From CAYZJD01 sp964478455 (GTDB lineage Bacteria; Acidobacteriota; Terriglobia; Bryobacterales; Bryobacteraceae): 10,552 nucleotides of DNA. The position numbers were made by a program, and so were the translations under genes. The notes under the pieces were generated by a model. It saw only the letters and a list, made by a program, of their open reading frames with translations, did not search any database and was not told where the DNA came from. Location: NCBI GenBank assembly GCA_964478455.1, contig CAYZJD010000143.1:1-10552 (forward strand), read 5' to 3'. This document shows positions 1 to 6,933 of the stretch, piece by piece; the first letter of the stretch is position 1, and every line of letters starts with the position of its first letter.

Positions 1-1
1 G

Positions 2-238
2 AAGTTCGTCCAGTCAACCAAGGAGCAACTCGGGGATTCGGTGCAGTACGAAAAGATGGAAGGGGTCGGCGCGCCGACGGTCTGGCAGAGCCTTGGTGGA
101 ACGGGCGGGACGGCGTTTGCCTTTTTCGGCACGGCTCACATTGGGATCAACGCCGACAGCGCAGGGGACAGGTCGGCGAAGGAGGTCAGTCTGGATCTGT
201 TGAAGAAGGCGGTCCAGCGTTACGGCTCAGGCGGCTGA
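2..238 (+). CDS. C-terminal fragment of an unrecognised protein (5' end outside window)
   Basis: The reading frame is open from the left edge to a TGA at 236-238, giving 78 residues. The GTG at 41 is internal to this longer frame, so the gene very probably begins outside the window. The fragment has a GVGAPTVW segment, then a small-residue-rich stretch (GGTGGTAFAFF), a short beta-like stretch (AHIGIN), and an amphipathic C-terminal helix (KEVSLDLLKKAVQRY). This order resembles the C-terminal half of DUF3558-like or lipoprotein-type small proteins, in which a GVGD-A-W motif is followed by a short beta stretch and a final helix. The likeness is by eye and weak, so no function is assigned. It converges with the anti-sigma gene on the other strand, with 92 bases between their stop codons. 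Confidence 0.55.
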   Translation, partial: KFVQSTKEQLGDSVQYEKMEGVGAPTVWQSLGGTGGTAFAFFGTAHIGINADSAGDRSAKEVSLDLLKKAVQRYGSGG

Positions 239-258
239 GAATGTGAGCCTTCAGCGCT

Positions 259-292
259 CGGCGGTCAGCCCTCAGGTTCCGGAGGGGCGCCG
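259..292. terminator. Possible hairpin terminator between convergent genes
   Basis: In the 92-base gap between two convergent stop codons there is a nested stem. CGGCG (259-263) pairs with CGCCG (288-292), and inside it CCCTC (269-273) pairs with GAGGG (282-286) around an 8-base loop. The left side has a 5-base bulge and there is no T-run on either strand. It is therefore not a classical intrinsic terminator. Its position suits a bidirectional transcript end. Confidence 0.3.
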
Positions 293-330
293 TCAGCATG
301 CGTTTCAACTCGGTGGCGCTTCAGCGCTCT

Positions 331-975
331 CTATTCGACGCGGAGACCGAACTCGCGAAGCAAGTCGGTCTTCCCACCGTCAGAGAACAGCCGGACCCAA
401 TAGGCGCCGGGCCTGAAGGTGCGGCTGGGGCGGACACGGATGCGGCCGCTCGCCGAGCGCACGACAGCCTGCCAAAGAGGCTCTCCAGTGGAACCAGCGA
501 CCTCCAACGCGTACTCCTGCTGGCTGGGAAGGCCCGTGAGATCGATCTCCAGCAGCAACGGCCTGTCCGCCGGGGCCCGCGCGCCGGCGGCAGGCTCCCC
601 CCCACGGATCGCCTGTAAGGAGATGGCCACGGGCGTCTGCTCCGAGCCGACCGGCCGCCAGGAGGCAACGAGCCAGAACAGGCCCAACAGCACCACGCCG
701 ACACCGAGCGCCACGGCGGCGGGCCGCAACCCGTGCAGCACCGCCAGCAACCCTCGAAAAGATTCGGCCTGTTCAGCCGCGCTCTCCTCGCGCAGTTTGG
801 CGGCGGCATCGCGCATCGCGCGCACATAGGAATCCATCTCACCGAGGCGCTGTTGACACTCGGGGCAGGCCAGCAGGTGCTCTTCCAGGGCGGACAGCCC
901 CGGATCACTCAGTTTGCCCATGGAGTACAACTCCAGGGCGTCTTCCTCCGGATGTTGACCACGATCAGGCTGCAT
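331..975 (-). CDS. Anti-sigma factor: zinc-finger, single-pass membrane protein
   Basis: From the ATG at 975 this is 214 residues. That ATG has an AAAGGA ribosome-binding site 7 bases upstream. The in-frame GTG at 1002 has no such support. Domains in order: an N-terminal ZAS-type zinc-finger segment with H33, C37 and C40 (HLLACPEC, the H-x3-C-x2-C motif) plus an upstream H8 that could be the fourth ligand; a charged linker helix; one membrane helix at about 84-106 (AAVALGVGVVLLGLFW); then about 100 residues rich in alternating hydrophobics (LLLEIDLTGLP, GAYWVRLFS) that look like an Ig-like or other beta-sandwich domain outside the membrane. This is the layout of anti-sigma factors that hold a sigma factor at the inner membrane. 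The gene starts 56 bases after the sigma-factor stop on the same strand and should be its partner. The outer-domain fold is an inference. Confidence 0.82.
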   Translation of the reverse strand: MQPDRGQHPEEDALELYSMGKLSDPGLSALEEHLLACPECQQRLGEMDSYVRAMRDAAAKLREESAAEQAESFRGLLAVLHGLRPAAVALGVGVVLLGLFWLVASWRPVGSEQTPVAISLQAIRGGEPAAGARAPADRPLLLEIDLTGLPSQQEYALEVAGSTGEPLWQAVVRSASGRIRVRPSRTFRPGAYWVRLFSDGGKTDLLREFGLRVE

Positions 976-1031
976 GACAGCATCCTTTCCAGCGAGGCGC
1001 ACTCCGCGCCCAACTATTCCCTTGCGAATAC

Positions 1032-1742
1032 TTAGTGCAGCGCACCGGCGACATTTCTCAAGAAAAATTGCGTCAGCGGACGCCGGATCAGCTTCCGCCT
1101 CCCCAGTTCTCCGAAACGGGCTTTGGCCCGCGACTTCAAGAGCCGGAATTGCGTCTCCGTCAGGTCCATGTCGGCGCAGATCTTCTCCGGGCTTTGTCCC
1201 AGCAAATAGAACCGAGTGAGGATCTCCCGGTCGCGTTTGGAGACGCTGCGCAGGACCGATTCGGCGATTTCGGCCCTCTGGCGGGCGATGACCCTTTCCT
1301 CCGGCGACTCCGCCAGGTCGGAGACGGGCAAGGCGGCTTCCAGGGCCTGGAGGTCGCGCCGCGTGTGTACCGCCTGATCGATGTAGGTCGCCACCTGGCG
1401 CCGCACGATTGTGCGGACAAAGCCCATCAGCCTCTCCGGTTCCCGCAATTCGCCGCGCTGGATCGCTTCAAGCACAATGAGGAAGGTGTCATGCACCCTG
1501 TCGTCCAATTCCTGTGGACCGAGGTGCCGGCACAAGTGGTAGCGAATTCCGCGCGAGAAGACGCGGTATAACTGTTCGATGGCGCCCGGATCGCCGTGCC
1601 GGATGCGCTCCACCAGCGACGGCCAGTCATTTTCGAGCGGCGGCCGGCTGTCGCTCGCGCGGGCCGGCCCCCTTTTCGGCACGGCAGGCTTCGGCGGCTG
1701 GTTCCTGAGGTCGCTCGGATTCTCGTGCTGTGAAAAAGCCAC
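1032..1742 (-). CDS. Sigma-70 family (ECF-like) RNA polymerase sigma factor
   Basis: From the GTG at 1742 this is 236 residues. That start has AAAGGAG 7 bases upstream, lying in the last codons of the CHAT gene, and begins 4 bases after the CHAT stop. A TTG at 1760 gives six more residues but would overlap the CHAT gene and lacks a site. The first 40 residues are proline- and charge-rich and look disordered. Sigma region 2 spans about 49-119 (AIEQLYRVFSRGIRYHL, then DDRVHDTFLIVLEAI). Region 4 spans about 164-212 (SVSKRDREILTRFYLLGQS and a helix-turn-helix, ICADMDLTETQFRLLKSRAK). There is no region 1 or 3, as in group-4 (ECF) sigma factors. It should redirect RNA polymerase to a small regulon and be held by the downstream anti-sigma factor. 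The overlap of its Shine-Dalgarno with the CHAT 3' end suggests coupled translation. Confidence 0.88.
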   Translation of the reverse strand: MAFSQHENPSDLRNQPPKPAVPKRGPARASDSRPPLENDWPSLVERIRHGDPGAIEQLYRVFSRGIRYHLCRHLGPQELDDRVHDTFLIVLEAIQRGELREPERLMGFVRTIVRRQVATYIDQAVHTRRDLQALEAALPVSDLAESPEERVIARQRAEIAESVLRSVSKRDREILTRFYLLGQSPEKICADMDLTETQFRLLKSRAKARFGELGRRKLIRRPLTQFFLRNVAGALH

Positions 1743-1746
1743 GCCG

Positions 1747-4269
1747 TCACTCCTTTCCAACGATGAAAACGGATGCCCAGTATTGCGCTGCCGATCGCCA
1801 CGACCGGGAGCGGAGCATGTCGAGTTGCGCGAGACGAAGAGCCTCGGCCCCCGAGGAGCCAGGGGACCCAGCGGCGCTCAGCCGCCTCAGATGACGGTAG
1901 AAGGAAACAAAGAGTTCACCCGTGTCGTCCGGGGCCGGCCAGAGGCTGACAACCACTGATCGAGCGCCCGCGGCGAGCCAGGCCCTGCTCATGCCCATCA
2001 GGCCGGCGCCGGGCAAGGCCGCGGCCCGGCCCGAGGCGCAGCCACTCAAGACCACAAGGCCAAGCGGGTAATTCCATCGCGAGATCTCGGTCGGACTCAG
2101 CAGCTCCGGCTCGCCGTCGGGGCCCAGGCTCAACGCGGCCACCGCCTGCGGGTGAGGCTGGCGCGACATGAGGAAGTGCGCCGCGACATGAACAACGGAA
2201 GGCTGCTTGCTCAGAGCCGCGGCCAGGTTCTGCGGGCTGGCGGCCGTCCCCTCGAGCAGAGTTGCATCCCCCGCACCGGGAGACCACACTCTCGCGCAAC
2301 GCTGAACTTCCCGCCCGCTGCCCACCAGCCGTGGCAATTGAGTTGACGGCATGCTTTCCGGCGCGGCGAACAGAGCGGGCAAGAGCGCAGCCAGCCCGCG
2401 GCCAATCGCCTTCGCGGACTGGAGCCCGCGCGGCTGGGCACGCCCCGGCCAACGCTGATCGGCCGTGTTGTAGACCGGGTCTGAAACTCCGAGAAACGGG
2501 CCGTCGAATGTTCCTGGACGGCGCGTGAGCAGCATAGTAGCGCCTGGCACACAACGAAGGGTGCGGCGTTCGATCAAGTAGACCGGGCGGCCTTCGGCCA
2601 TCCCAGCCACCAGCGCCGGATAGGGCACCTCGAAAAGGACGTCGTCGAGCGCCAGCAGCCACTCGGGATGCCGGGCCGCTCGCACGGATCCGCCGAACAG
2701 CATGCCGTAGAGCCGGCTACCGAGGTCCAGAGCATCCGGGGTCTGGTTCGCCACTGCTGCCCGGAAGTCCCGCACGAGCGTCGTGACCCGCTCCTGGGGC
2801 GGCAGCGCGGTGAACTCGAAACCGTCGCGCGTCACGACCCAGCGGCAGGAGCCGTCCTCTCCCAGATGGAAGCTGAGATAGGCTTCCCGCGGTCCCAGCG
2901 CTTGCCGCAACTTGTTCATCAGGCCGGCCCGGTGGGGGGACGCGTCGCCGGCGGCAGTGGGCAAGTGCAAACCGGCTTGCGCCTCCATCTCGGTGAGCCG
3001 GTACAACAAATAGCCGCTACGTTTCCGCGATTCCGCGGAGTTCTGGCGGAGCGACTCCGCTTGCGCCATCCGCAGCCGTGCCAGCGTTTCCCAGTACTCG
3101 GACGGCAGGCGCGAGTGCCAGCCGGCAGGCGTGCTCATGCGAGCCAGGAGGCTCACGGCGCGGCTGGCCTCGGCCTCCTCGAACGCCCGGAGGGCCAGGC
3201 CGGCGCGGCCCGTCCGGGAGTAGAGAGAGCCGGCGGCGCGGATGTATGTGGAATAGGCCTGATGAAGTTCTCCCTCCATGCTGGTACGGGCGGAGTCCGC
3301 TGTGAGCACGTCGACCCAGATGCGACGCGCCTGCTGGAGGAATACCTGGAGGTCGGCCAGCGCCTGCCTTGGTTTCCCTTCGAGCAGCCGCAGCCGGCCG
3401 CGCTGGTAGTAGATCCTCCAGGGAGGGAGGGTACCAGCCGTTCGCGTGGCCAGGCGCACGGCTTCGTCCAGAAGGTGGGAGGCGGAGCGCAGGTCGCGCT
3501 GGGCGATCCGGAGCATGCCTACCGTGTAGTAGGAATACCGAAGGTCGGCGAGCCGGTGGAGTTTTCTCAACCGAAACGCCTCCAGCAGGGCTGCTTCGGC
3601 CGAGTCAAGCCTTTCGCGCTGGAGAAGCTCGTAGCCGAGCTGGTCCCAGGCAAAGGCCACCGTGGCGAGATCCCCCGTTTGATGAGCCAGGTCGATGGCT
3701 TTGCTGAAGAACGTTAGGGCGGCGTTCAGATCGCCCATCCGGGCATGCAGAGCGGCCGCCTGCAAAAGCAACTGCGGGCCGAACCGGGTCGCGCCGCCTT
3801 CGTGTAGATAGCGCAGCCCCCGCTCGATCTCGTACAGGCTGGAATTGACGTCGCCGAGCTGCAAGTAGAGGGCCGAGATGTTGGAGGCGATCATCAGCTT
3901 GAGTTCGGGATCAGCGGTCGTCGCCGCAAGGCGGTCAGCTTCGAGGTAGAAGCGGAGAGCGGTGCGGTACTCCTGAACGGCCAGTGAGCAATTGCCCAAG
4001 CTCACGAGCAGGCGAACTTGCAGACCTCTGTTATTGAGTCCCGAGGCGATCTCCAGGCCGGCGCGATAGACTCCGGCAGCCTCGCGGTAACGCATCGCGA
4101 AGAACAGGTTCCGCCCGCGCTGGAGAGCCTCAAGCGCGACACGGCTGTCATTGGTGGTCAGCTCCCGGATCGGGGGCGCGGTGGGAGTTGCTTTCGGCGG
4201 GGGGAATGAGCCTCCCCCAGCACCGATGCAACAGAGGAACACGAGCCCGGAGGCCAGCTTGTGTCCCAT
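1747..4269 (-). CDS. Exported TPR-CHAT domain protein (caspase-like peptidase fold)
   Basis: From the ATG at 4269 this is 840 residues. The N-terminus looks like a signal peptide (one Lys, then LASGLVFLCCIGAGGG). No good lipobox is seen. Residues about 45-295 form tetratricopeptide-like helical repeats (ALEALQRGRNLFFAMRYREA; ALHARMGDLNAALTFFSKAI). A longer helical linker follows, and about 460-840 is a CHAT domain. The expected catalytic pair is present: His698 in VVHVAAHF and Cys744 in VVLSGCASG, followed by the family's SLWPAPD segment. CHAT proteins are caspase-related cysteine peptidases, and the TPRs usually recognise a partner. The start is uncertain. A GTG at 4326 (859 residues) has a GGGAG site 9 bases upstream. 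However, its 19 extra codons are rich in codons rare in this genome (ATA, AGA, GTA, AGT, CGA, ACA) and lie in the promoter dyad. First gene of the CHAT/sigma/anti-sigma unit. Confidence 0.88.
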   Translation of the reverse strand: MGHKLASGLVFLCCIGAGGGSFPPPKATPTAPPIRELTTNDSRVALEALQRGRNLFFAMRYREAAGVYRAGLEIASGLNNRGLQVRLLVSLGNCSLAVQEYRTALRFYLEADRLAATTADPELKLMIASNISALYLQLGDVNSSLYEIERGLRYLHEGGATRFGPQLLLQAAALHARMGDLNAALTFFSKAIDLAHQTGDLATVAFAWDQLGYELLQRERLDSAEAALLEAFRLRKLHRLADLRYSYYTVGMLRIAQRDLRSASHLLDEAVRLATRTAGTLPPWRIYYQRGRLRLLEGKPRQALADLQVFLQQARRIWVDVLTADSARTSMEGELHQAYSTYIRAAGSLYSRTGRAGLALRAFEEAEASRAVSLLARMSTPAGWHSRLPSEYWETLARLRMAQAESLRQNSAESRKRSGYLLYRLTEMEAQAGLHLPTAAGDASPHRAGLMNKLRQALGPREAYLSFHLGEDGSCRWVVTRDGFEFTALPPQERVTTLVRDFRAAVANQTPDALDLGSRLYGMLFGGSVRAARHPEWLLALDDVLFEVPYPALVAGMAEGRPVYLIERRTLRCVPGATMLLTRRPGTFDGPFLGVSDPVYNTADQRWPGRAQPRGLQSAKAIGRGLAALLPALFAAPESMPSTQLPRLVGSGREVQRCARVWSPGAGDATLLEGTAASPQNLAAALSKQPSVVHVAAHFLMSRQPHPQAVAALSLGPDGEPELLSPTEISRWNYPLGLVVLSGCASGRAAALPGAGLMGMSRAWLAAGARSVVVSLWPAPDDTGELFVSFYRHLRRLSAAGSPGSSGAEALRLAQLDMLRSRSWRSAAQYWASVFIVGKE

Positions 4270-4307
4270 TCCTGTTCGCTTCGAGGTACTGGAACCTACA
4301 GATCTGG

Positions 4308-4346
4308 CTATCTGGAAGTACTCCACGTCGGAGTACTCCCAGATAG
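4308..4346. promoter_or_regulatory. 17-bp inverted repeat (operator-like dyad) at the CHAT operon promoter
   Basis: The arm CTATCTGGAAGTACTCC (4308-4324) and GGAGTACTCCCAGATAG (4330-4346) are inverted copies with one mismatch and a 5-base centre (ACGTC). On the minus strand a TATACT hexamer (4345-4350) abuts the outer edge, so a transcript from it would start inside the dyad. A repressor bound here would block the promoter of the CHAT/sigma/anti-sigma unit. Alternatively the RNA could form a hairpin holding the GGGAG site in one arm and the GTG at 4326 at the loop. The protein that binds is unknown, and no regulator gene other than the sigma factor is nearby. Confidence 0.7.
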
Positions 4347-4350
4347 TATA
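4345..4350 (-). promoter_or_regulatory. Candidate -10 element (TATACT) of the CHAT/sigma/anti-sigma operon
   Basis: On the minus strand TATACT is close to the consensus TATAAT and sits at the edge of the 17-bp dyad. No convincing -35 hexamer lies 16-18 bases upstream. The promoter may depend on an activator or on the operon's own sigma factor, or the call may be wrong. Confidence 0.4.
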
Positions 4351-4641
4351 CCAGAATTCGCCGTGGCATGGCGCCTAATTTGTGGCATCTTTGCATTACG
4401 TGTGTCTGTGGCACACACGATTCTTCGACTGCCGGATCTTGTTCTCCACAGCCGCCGATTACGGAACAATGATGATCGGAGGCATCCGGTCTTCCTTTGG
4501 AGCGCGCCACAGAAACCATCCGGCGCGCCACCCCGAAAGTACCGCATGCTTTGTCTACTGGAAAACGTCGCTTCGAGGAACCGTTTATAGAATCAACGGA
4601 TTACGAGGGATGAAGACTTGTCACCGGCAAAAACCGCAGGG
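4351..4641. other. Gene-free stretch between the oxidoreductase and the CHAT operon
   Basis: About 290 bases with no credible gene. Short open frames here carry codons unlike the neighbours and no recognisable domain. The part near 4360-4480 is visibly richer in A+T than its surroundings, as expected for a promoter region. One 6-bp inverted repeat (GTGTGT/ACACAC, 4400-4418, 7-base centre) is present, but nothing shows it is functional. It should contain the transcript end of the oxidoreductase gene, though I see no clear intrinsic terminator, and the upstream part of the CHAT operon promoter. Confidence 0.6.
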
Positions 4642-5730
4642 TCAGATTCTGAGCATTCTGTTCCGCTCGGCCGCCTCGCGCGCCCTGAGCACGATGTCCG
4701 AGACGCGGTAGATGTCCGTGAGGGGCAGGGCGGCTGGCTTGCCGGCGTACACGGATTCGAGAAAATCCACAAACACGGACTGCTCGGCGGGCAGATCGCG
4801 AAGCACCGCCGGTTTGCCGTGGGCCGGGAGGAGGGTGACGCCGGTCGCCTCCTGGTACTCGACGATGCCGCGAGTGCCTGCCAGGCGCAACCTGTCGTCG
4901 CCGTGGGAGGGGGCCGTTTCAGGGCGCAAGTAGTCCATCCGGAGAAGGGCCACCCCGCCGTTATCCAGGCGGAAGAGGCTGCCGGTGACGTTCTCCATTT
5001 CGCCGATGCCGGGGAAGTCTCCGATCCGGGTCTGGAACGAGGCCACTTCAGTGAACTCGAGCCCGCTCGACCAGCGCATCAGGTCGACCATGTGGATGCC
5101 GATCCATGGGATGGCGCCGCCGAAGGTCGAGCGGCGCTTCATCCACTCGGGCCGCTCGCCGGCCTTGTACGACTTTTGGGCGGCAATCTGCGCAACTTCA
5201 CCGATCTCGCCCCGCTCGACTACCTTCTTCATTGCCAGGTAGGGTGAGGAGAAGCGCATCGGCAGCAGCATCGACAGCTTGATGCCGCTGTGCTCGACGG
5301 CACGCCTGACCCGATCGAGATCCCTCCGGTGGATCGCCAGCGGCTTTTCCGCGATGACGTGCAGCTTCCGCGCGGCGCAAGCGAGTATCGCCTGGGCGCG
5401 CTCGCCATTGTTGTTGCAGACGGCGATCACGTCGAACTGCTCGCGATCGAGCATTTCCCGGTAGTCGGCGTAGGGCCGGGCGCTTGGCACACCGGCGCCG
5501 TCGATCACGCGTTTCGCCTTGCCGGCATCGGCGTCGGAAACCGCCACGAGCTCCACATCCGGGAGATGCTTAAGCGGATCCAGGATTTCGCCGTAGTGCC
5601 CGTCCAACCCCAGCAGGCCGAGGCGAATCCTGCGGGGAAGACGAACCAGCTCGCCGGCCGGCGCCGCTGCCGCGGCGGCGCCGCAAAGGAGGCTGCGGCG
5701 GGTCATACGAGGCATTCCCGGCTGTGACAT
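4642..5730 (-). CDS. Gfo/Idh/MocA family NAD(P)-dependent oxidoreductase with twin-arginine signal
   Basis: The ATG at 5730 has GGGAGA about 8 bases upstream and gives 362 residues, typical for the family. The N-terminus has a twin-arginine motif (TRRSLL, Arg11-Arg12) followed by an Ala-rich stretch, so export of a folded, cofactor-loaded enzyme by Tat is likely. The Rossmann nucleotide-binding turn is at about 38-47 (GLLGLDGHYG, a divergent form of GxGxxG). The family's EKP motif, whose Lys is usually catalytic, is at 128-130 in VIAEKPLA. The active-site histidine region is GGAIPWIGIHMVDLMRW with His213 and Asp216. The C-terminal half is the substrate-binding alpha/beta domain. Members oxidise or reduce sugars, inositols or related polyols. 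The substrate cannot be read from sequence. It stands alone, divergent from the membrane protein at 5808, and the link to the BMC sugar pathway is only proximity. Confidence 0.87.
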   Translation of the reverse strand: MSQPGMPRMTRRSLLCGAAAAAAPAGELVRLPRRIRLGLLGLDGHYGEILDPLKHLPDVELVAVSDADAGKAKRVIDGAGVPSARPYADYREMLDREQFDVIAVCNNNGERAQAILACAARKLHVIAEKPLAIHRRDLDRVRRAVEHSGIKLSMLLPMRFSSPYLAMKKVVERGEIGEVAQIAAQKSYKAGERPEWMKRRSTFGGAIPWIGIHMVDLMRWSSGLEFTEVASFQTRIGDFPGIGEMENVTGSLFRLDNGGVALLRMDYLRPETAPSHGDDRLRLAGTRGIVEYQEATGVTLLPAHGKPAVLRDLPAEQSVFVDFLESVYAGKPAALPLTDIYRVSDIVLRAREAAERNRMLRI

Positions 5731-5787
5731 GTGGAGATTCTCCCACGGAACCGGGCCTTGCGGCGCAACACCGGGGCGCGCATCGGA

Positions 5788-5793
5788 TACACT
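5788..5793 (+). promoter_or_regulatory. Candidate -10 element (TACACT) for the DUF4149-like gene
   Basis: The TACACT hexamer ends 14 bases before the ATG at 5808. The region between the divergent starts is only 77 bases. No convincing -35 is seen. A start about 7 bases downstream would leave a leader of only about 8 bases, which fits the lack of a ribosome-binding site before 5808. Confidence 0.4.
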
Positions 5794-5807
5794 GTCTGCA
5801 TACGCCC

Positions 5808-6395
5808 ATGCATTTCCGCCGGATCGCGTGCCTGCTGCTCGGCGCCTGGATCGCCGGGAGCCTCTTTATGATGTGGGTAGCCACTGAAGGTTTCCACACC
5901 GTGGATCGAGTCATGGCCAAGCCCGCATCCCCGGCCACAAAGAACCTCGACGCCGCCGGCAAGGAGCGAAACCTCGCGTTGCTTCGCCACCTGGTTTCGG
6001 AGCAGAACCGCGGGTACTTCGAAGCGTGGGAACGGGTGCAACTCGTTCTCGGCCTGCTGTTGCTGCTGGCGCTCTTTTTCGGCACCGACGCGAGGCCGGC
6101 AGTGCTGCTGTTCACGCTATTACTGGTGGTGACGGTGGCGCTGCTTCACTGGCTGATCACGCCCCAGGTCAACCATTATGGCCGTGCGATTGAGTCCCTG
6201 CCGGCGACAGTCGATTCCCCTCTGCGCAACCGGTTCTGGGCTTTCCACACCACTTATGCGACGATCGACGTGATTAAGACCGCAGTGGCGGGATTGATAG
6301 CGATCTCACTGGTTCGCCGGCGGCGGCATGCCGGCCTCGCCGCTGATGAGCTCGACGCTGTCGATGATGCCGATCACCGCCATATCGATCGGTGA
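5808..6395 (+). CDS. Four-helix integral membrane protein, DUF4149-like
   Basis: From the ATG at 5808 this is 195 residues. An in-frame ATG further upstream at 5724 would overlap the divergent gene and adds residues unlike a membrane protein. Predicted helices: about 5-26 (ACLLLGAWIAGSLFMMWVA), 77-92 (LVLGLLLLLALFFG), 97-116 (AVLLFTLLLVVTVALLHW) and 150-169 (TIDVIKTAVAGLIAISLV). A charged loop of about 50 residues follows helix 1. Residues LITPQV after helix 3 and FWAFHTTYATIDVIK before helix 4 match the pattern of DUF4149/TMEM205-like proteins, whose function is not established. The last 29 residues (after LVRRRRH) are charged and lie antisense to the 3' end of the third BMC-P gene, which gives a 90-base convergent overlap. 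The conserved protein probably ends near residue 170 and the rest is read-through into that overlap. Confidence 0.75.
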   Translation: MHFRRIACLLLGAWIAGSLFMMWVATEGFHTVDRVMAKPASPATKNLDAAGKERNLALLRHLVSEQNRGYFEAWERVQLVLGLLLLLALFFGTDARPAVLLFTLLLVVTVALLHWLITPQVNHYGRAIESLPATVDSPLRNRFWAFHTTYATIDVIKTAVAGLIAISLVRRRRHAGLAADELDAVDDADHRHIDR

Positions 6396-6611
6396 CATCG
6401 GCCGGTCGACGCTCGTCATGGCGCTGTAGCCTTCCATCGCCAGCAGGACGCGGTCGCCGATACCGGCATCCACCGCGTCCAGGGCGACGACCGCGTCGCC
6501 GCGGTCGGTACCGTCGAGGTTCAGCGGTTGTACGAGCAGCGCCTTTCGCCCTTCGTGGCTCGCGTGTTTGTGCGTGGCCACGACATCGCCGATCACGCGG
6601 GCAATCAGCAT
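6306..6611 (-). CDS. BMC-P pentameric vertex shell protein 3 (EutN/CcmL family)
   Basis: The ATG at 6611 gives 101 residues, with an AGAGGTG site 8 bases upstream. A start at 6680 would add 23 residues not seen in the family. The family's opening (MLIARVIGDVVATHKHASHE) is followed by ALLVQPLN, then VVALDAVDAGIGDRVLLAMEGYSAM, and ends with PIDMAVIGIIDSVEL. This matches the OB-like core of EutN/CcmL/CsoS4 proteins, which form pentamers that cap the 12 vertices of a microcompartment shell. The C-terminal tail (SGEAGMPPPANQ) is longer than in the other two copies. It is the last gene of the shell operon, 43 bases after the second BMC-P. Its 3' end overlaps the convergent membrane-protein gene by 90 bases. 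Confidence 0.92.
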   Translation of the reverse strand: MLIARVIGDVVATHKHASHEGRKALLVQPLNLDGTDRGDAVVALDAVDAGIGDRVLLAMEGYSAMTSVDRPMSPIDMAVIGIIDSVELISGEAGMPPPANQ

Positions 6612-6654
6612 GGCGTCATCACCTCTGCTGACAAGGTTGCTGGGGTCTCCATTG

Positions 6655-6930
6655 CTATCGCCTCTTGACGTGGAGCTCATCCACGATGGCCACGATCGTG
6701 TTGTCGGTGGGGACTTCCGCGGGAAGAAAAGGAAAACTCGATTCCCTGCCGCGGCACCAGTAGATGAGCTCGCCGGCGCCGGCGGCTCCGGTTGCGTCGG
6801 CGCAGACGATCCTCCGTCCGGTGTCCTTCAACTCTGGCGTGACGGGCTGCACGAGAAGCAGGCGCTGCCCTTGGAGGCCCGGGTTCTTAACCGTGGACCA
6901 GACGCGGCCCACCACGCGTCCGAGAAACAT
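6655..6930 (-). CDS. BMC-P pentameric vertex shell protein 2 (EutN/CcmL family)
   Basis: The ATG at 6930 lies 3 bases after the stop of the first BMC-P gene, so translation is probably coupled. It has 91 residues: MFLGRVVGRVWSTVKNPGLQ, then LLLVQPVTP, ADATGAAGAGELIYWCRGRE and a closing NTIVAIVDELHV. This is the usual EutN/CcmL order, with the conserved GAG/GELI turn and IVD near the end. It differs from the other two copies in the stretch SSFPFLPAEVPTD before the final strand and in a Cys in YWCRGRE. The three copies are clearly diverged from each other rather than recent duplicates. It should form pentameric vertices, perhaps as a mixed or alternative cap. Confidence 0.92.
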   Translation of the reverse strand: MFLGRVVGRVWSTVKNPGLQGQRLLLVQPVTPELKDTGRRIVCADATGAAGAGELIYWCRGRESSFPFLPAEVPTDNTIVAIVDELHVKRR

Positions 6931-6933
6931 TGC

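Noticed and set aside
249..329. Direct repeat CTTCAGCGCTC at 249-259 and 319-329
   Set aside because: An 11-bp repeat within 80 bases of GC-rich intergenic sequence, with no associated mobile element or gene boundary. Too little to call.
321..908. A 195-residue minus-strand frame overlapping the anti-sigma gene
   Set aside because: It is an Arg/Pro/Ser-rich shadow in another frame. The chosen frame has the zinc motif, membrane helix and ribosome-binding site.
2668..3717. A 349-residue open frame on the plus strand
   Set aside because: It lies fully antisense to the CHAT gene, has a composition typical of GC-rich shadow frames (many Arg, Gly, Gln, Val) and no recognisable domain. The minus-strand frame has clear TPR and CHAT motifs.
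331..4269. Type III-E CRISPR (Craspase-type) locus suggested by TPR-CHAT plus sigma factor
   Set aside because: No gRAMP effector, no CRISPR array, no Csx30/Csx31-like gene, and the CHAT protein appears exported. Only an analogy in logic remains.
4400..4418. GTGTGT/ACACAC inverted repeat as a CRP-type site
   Set aside because: Arms are only 6 bp with a 7-base centre and do not match the TGTGA-N6-TCACA form. No supporting context.
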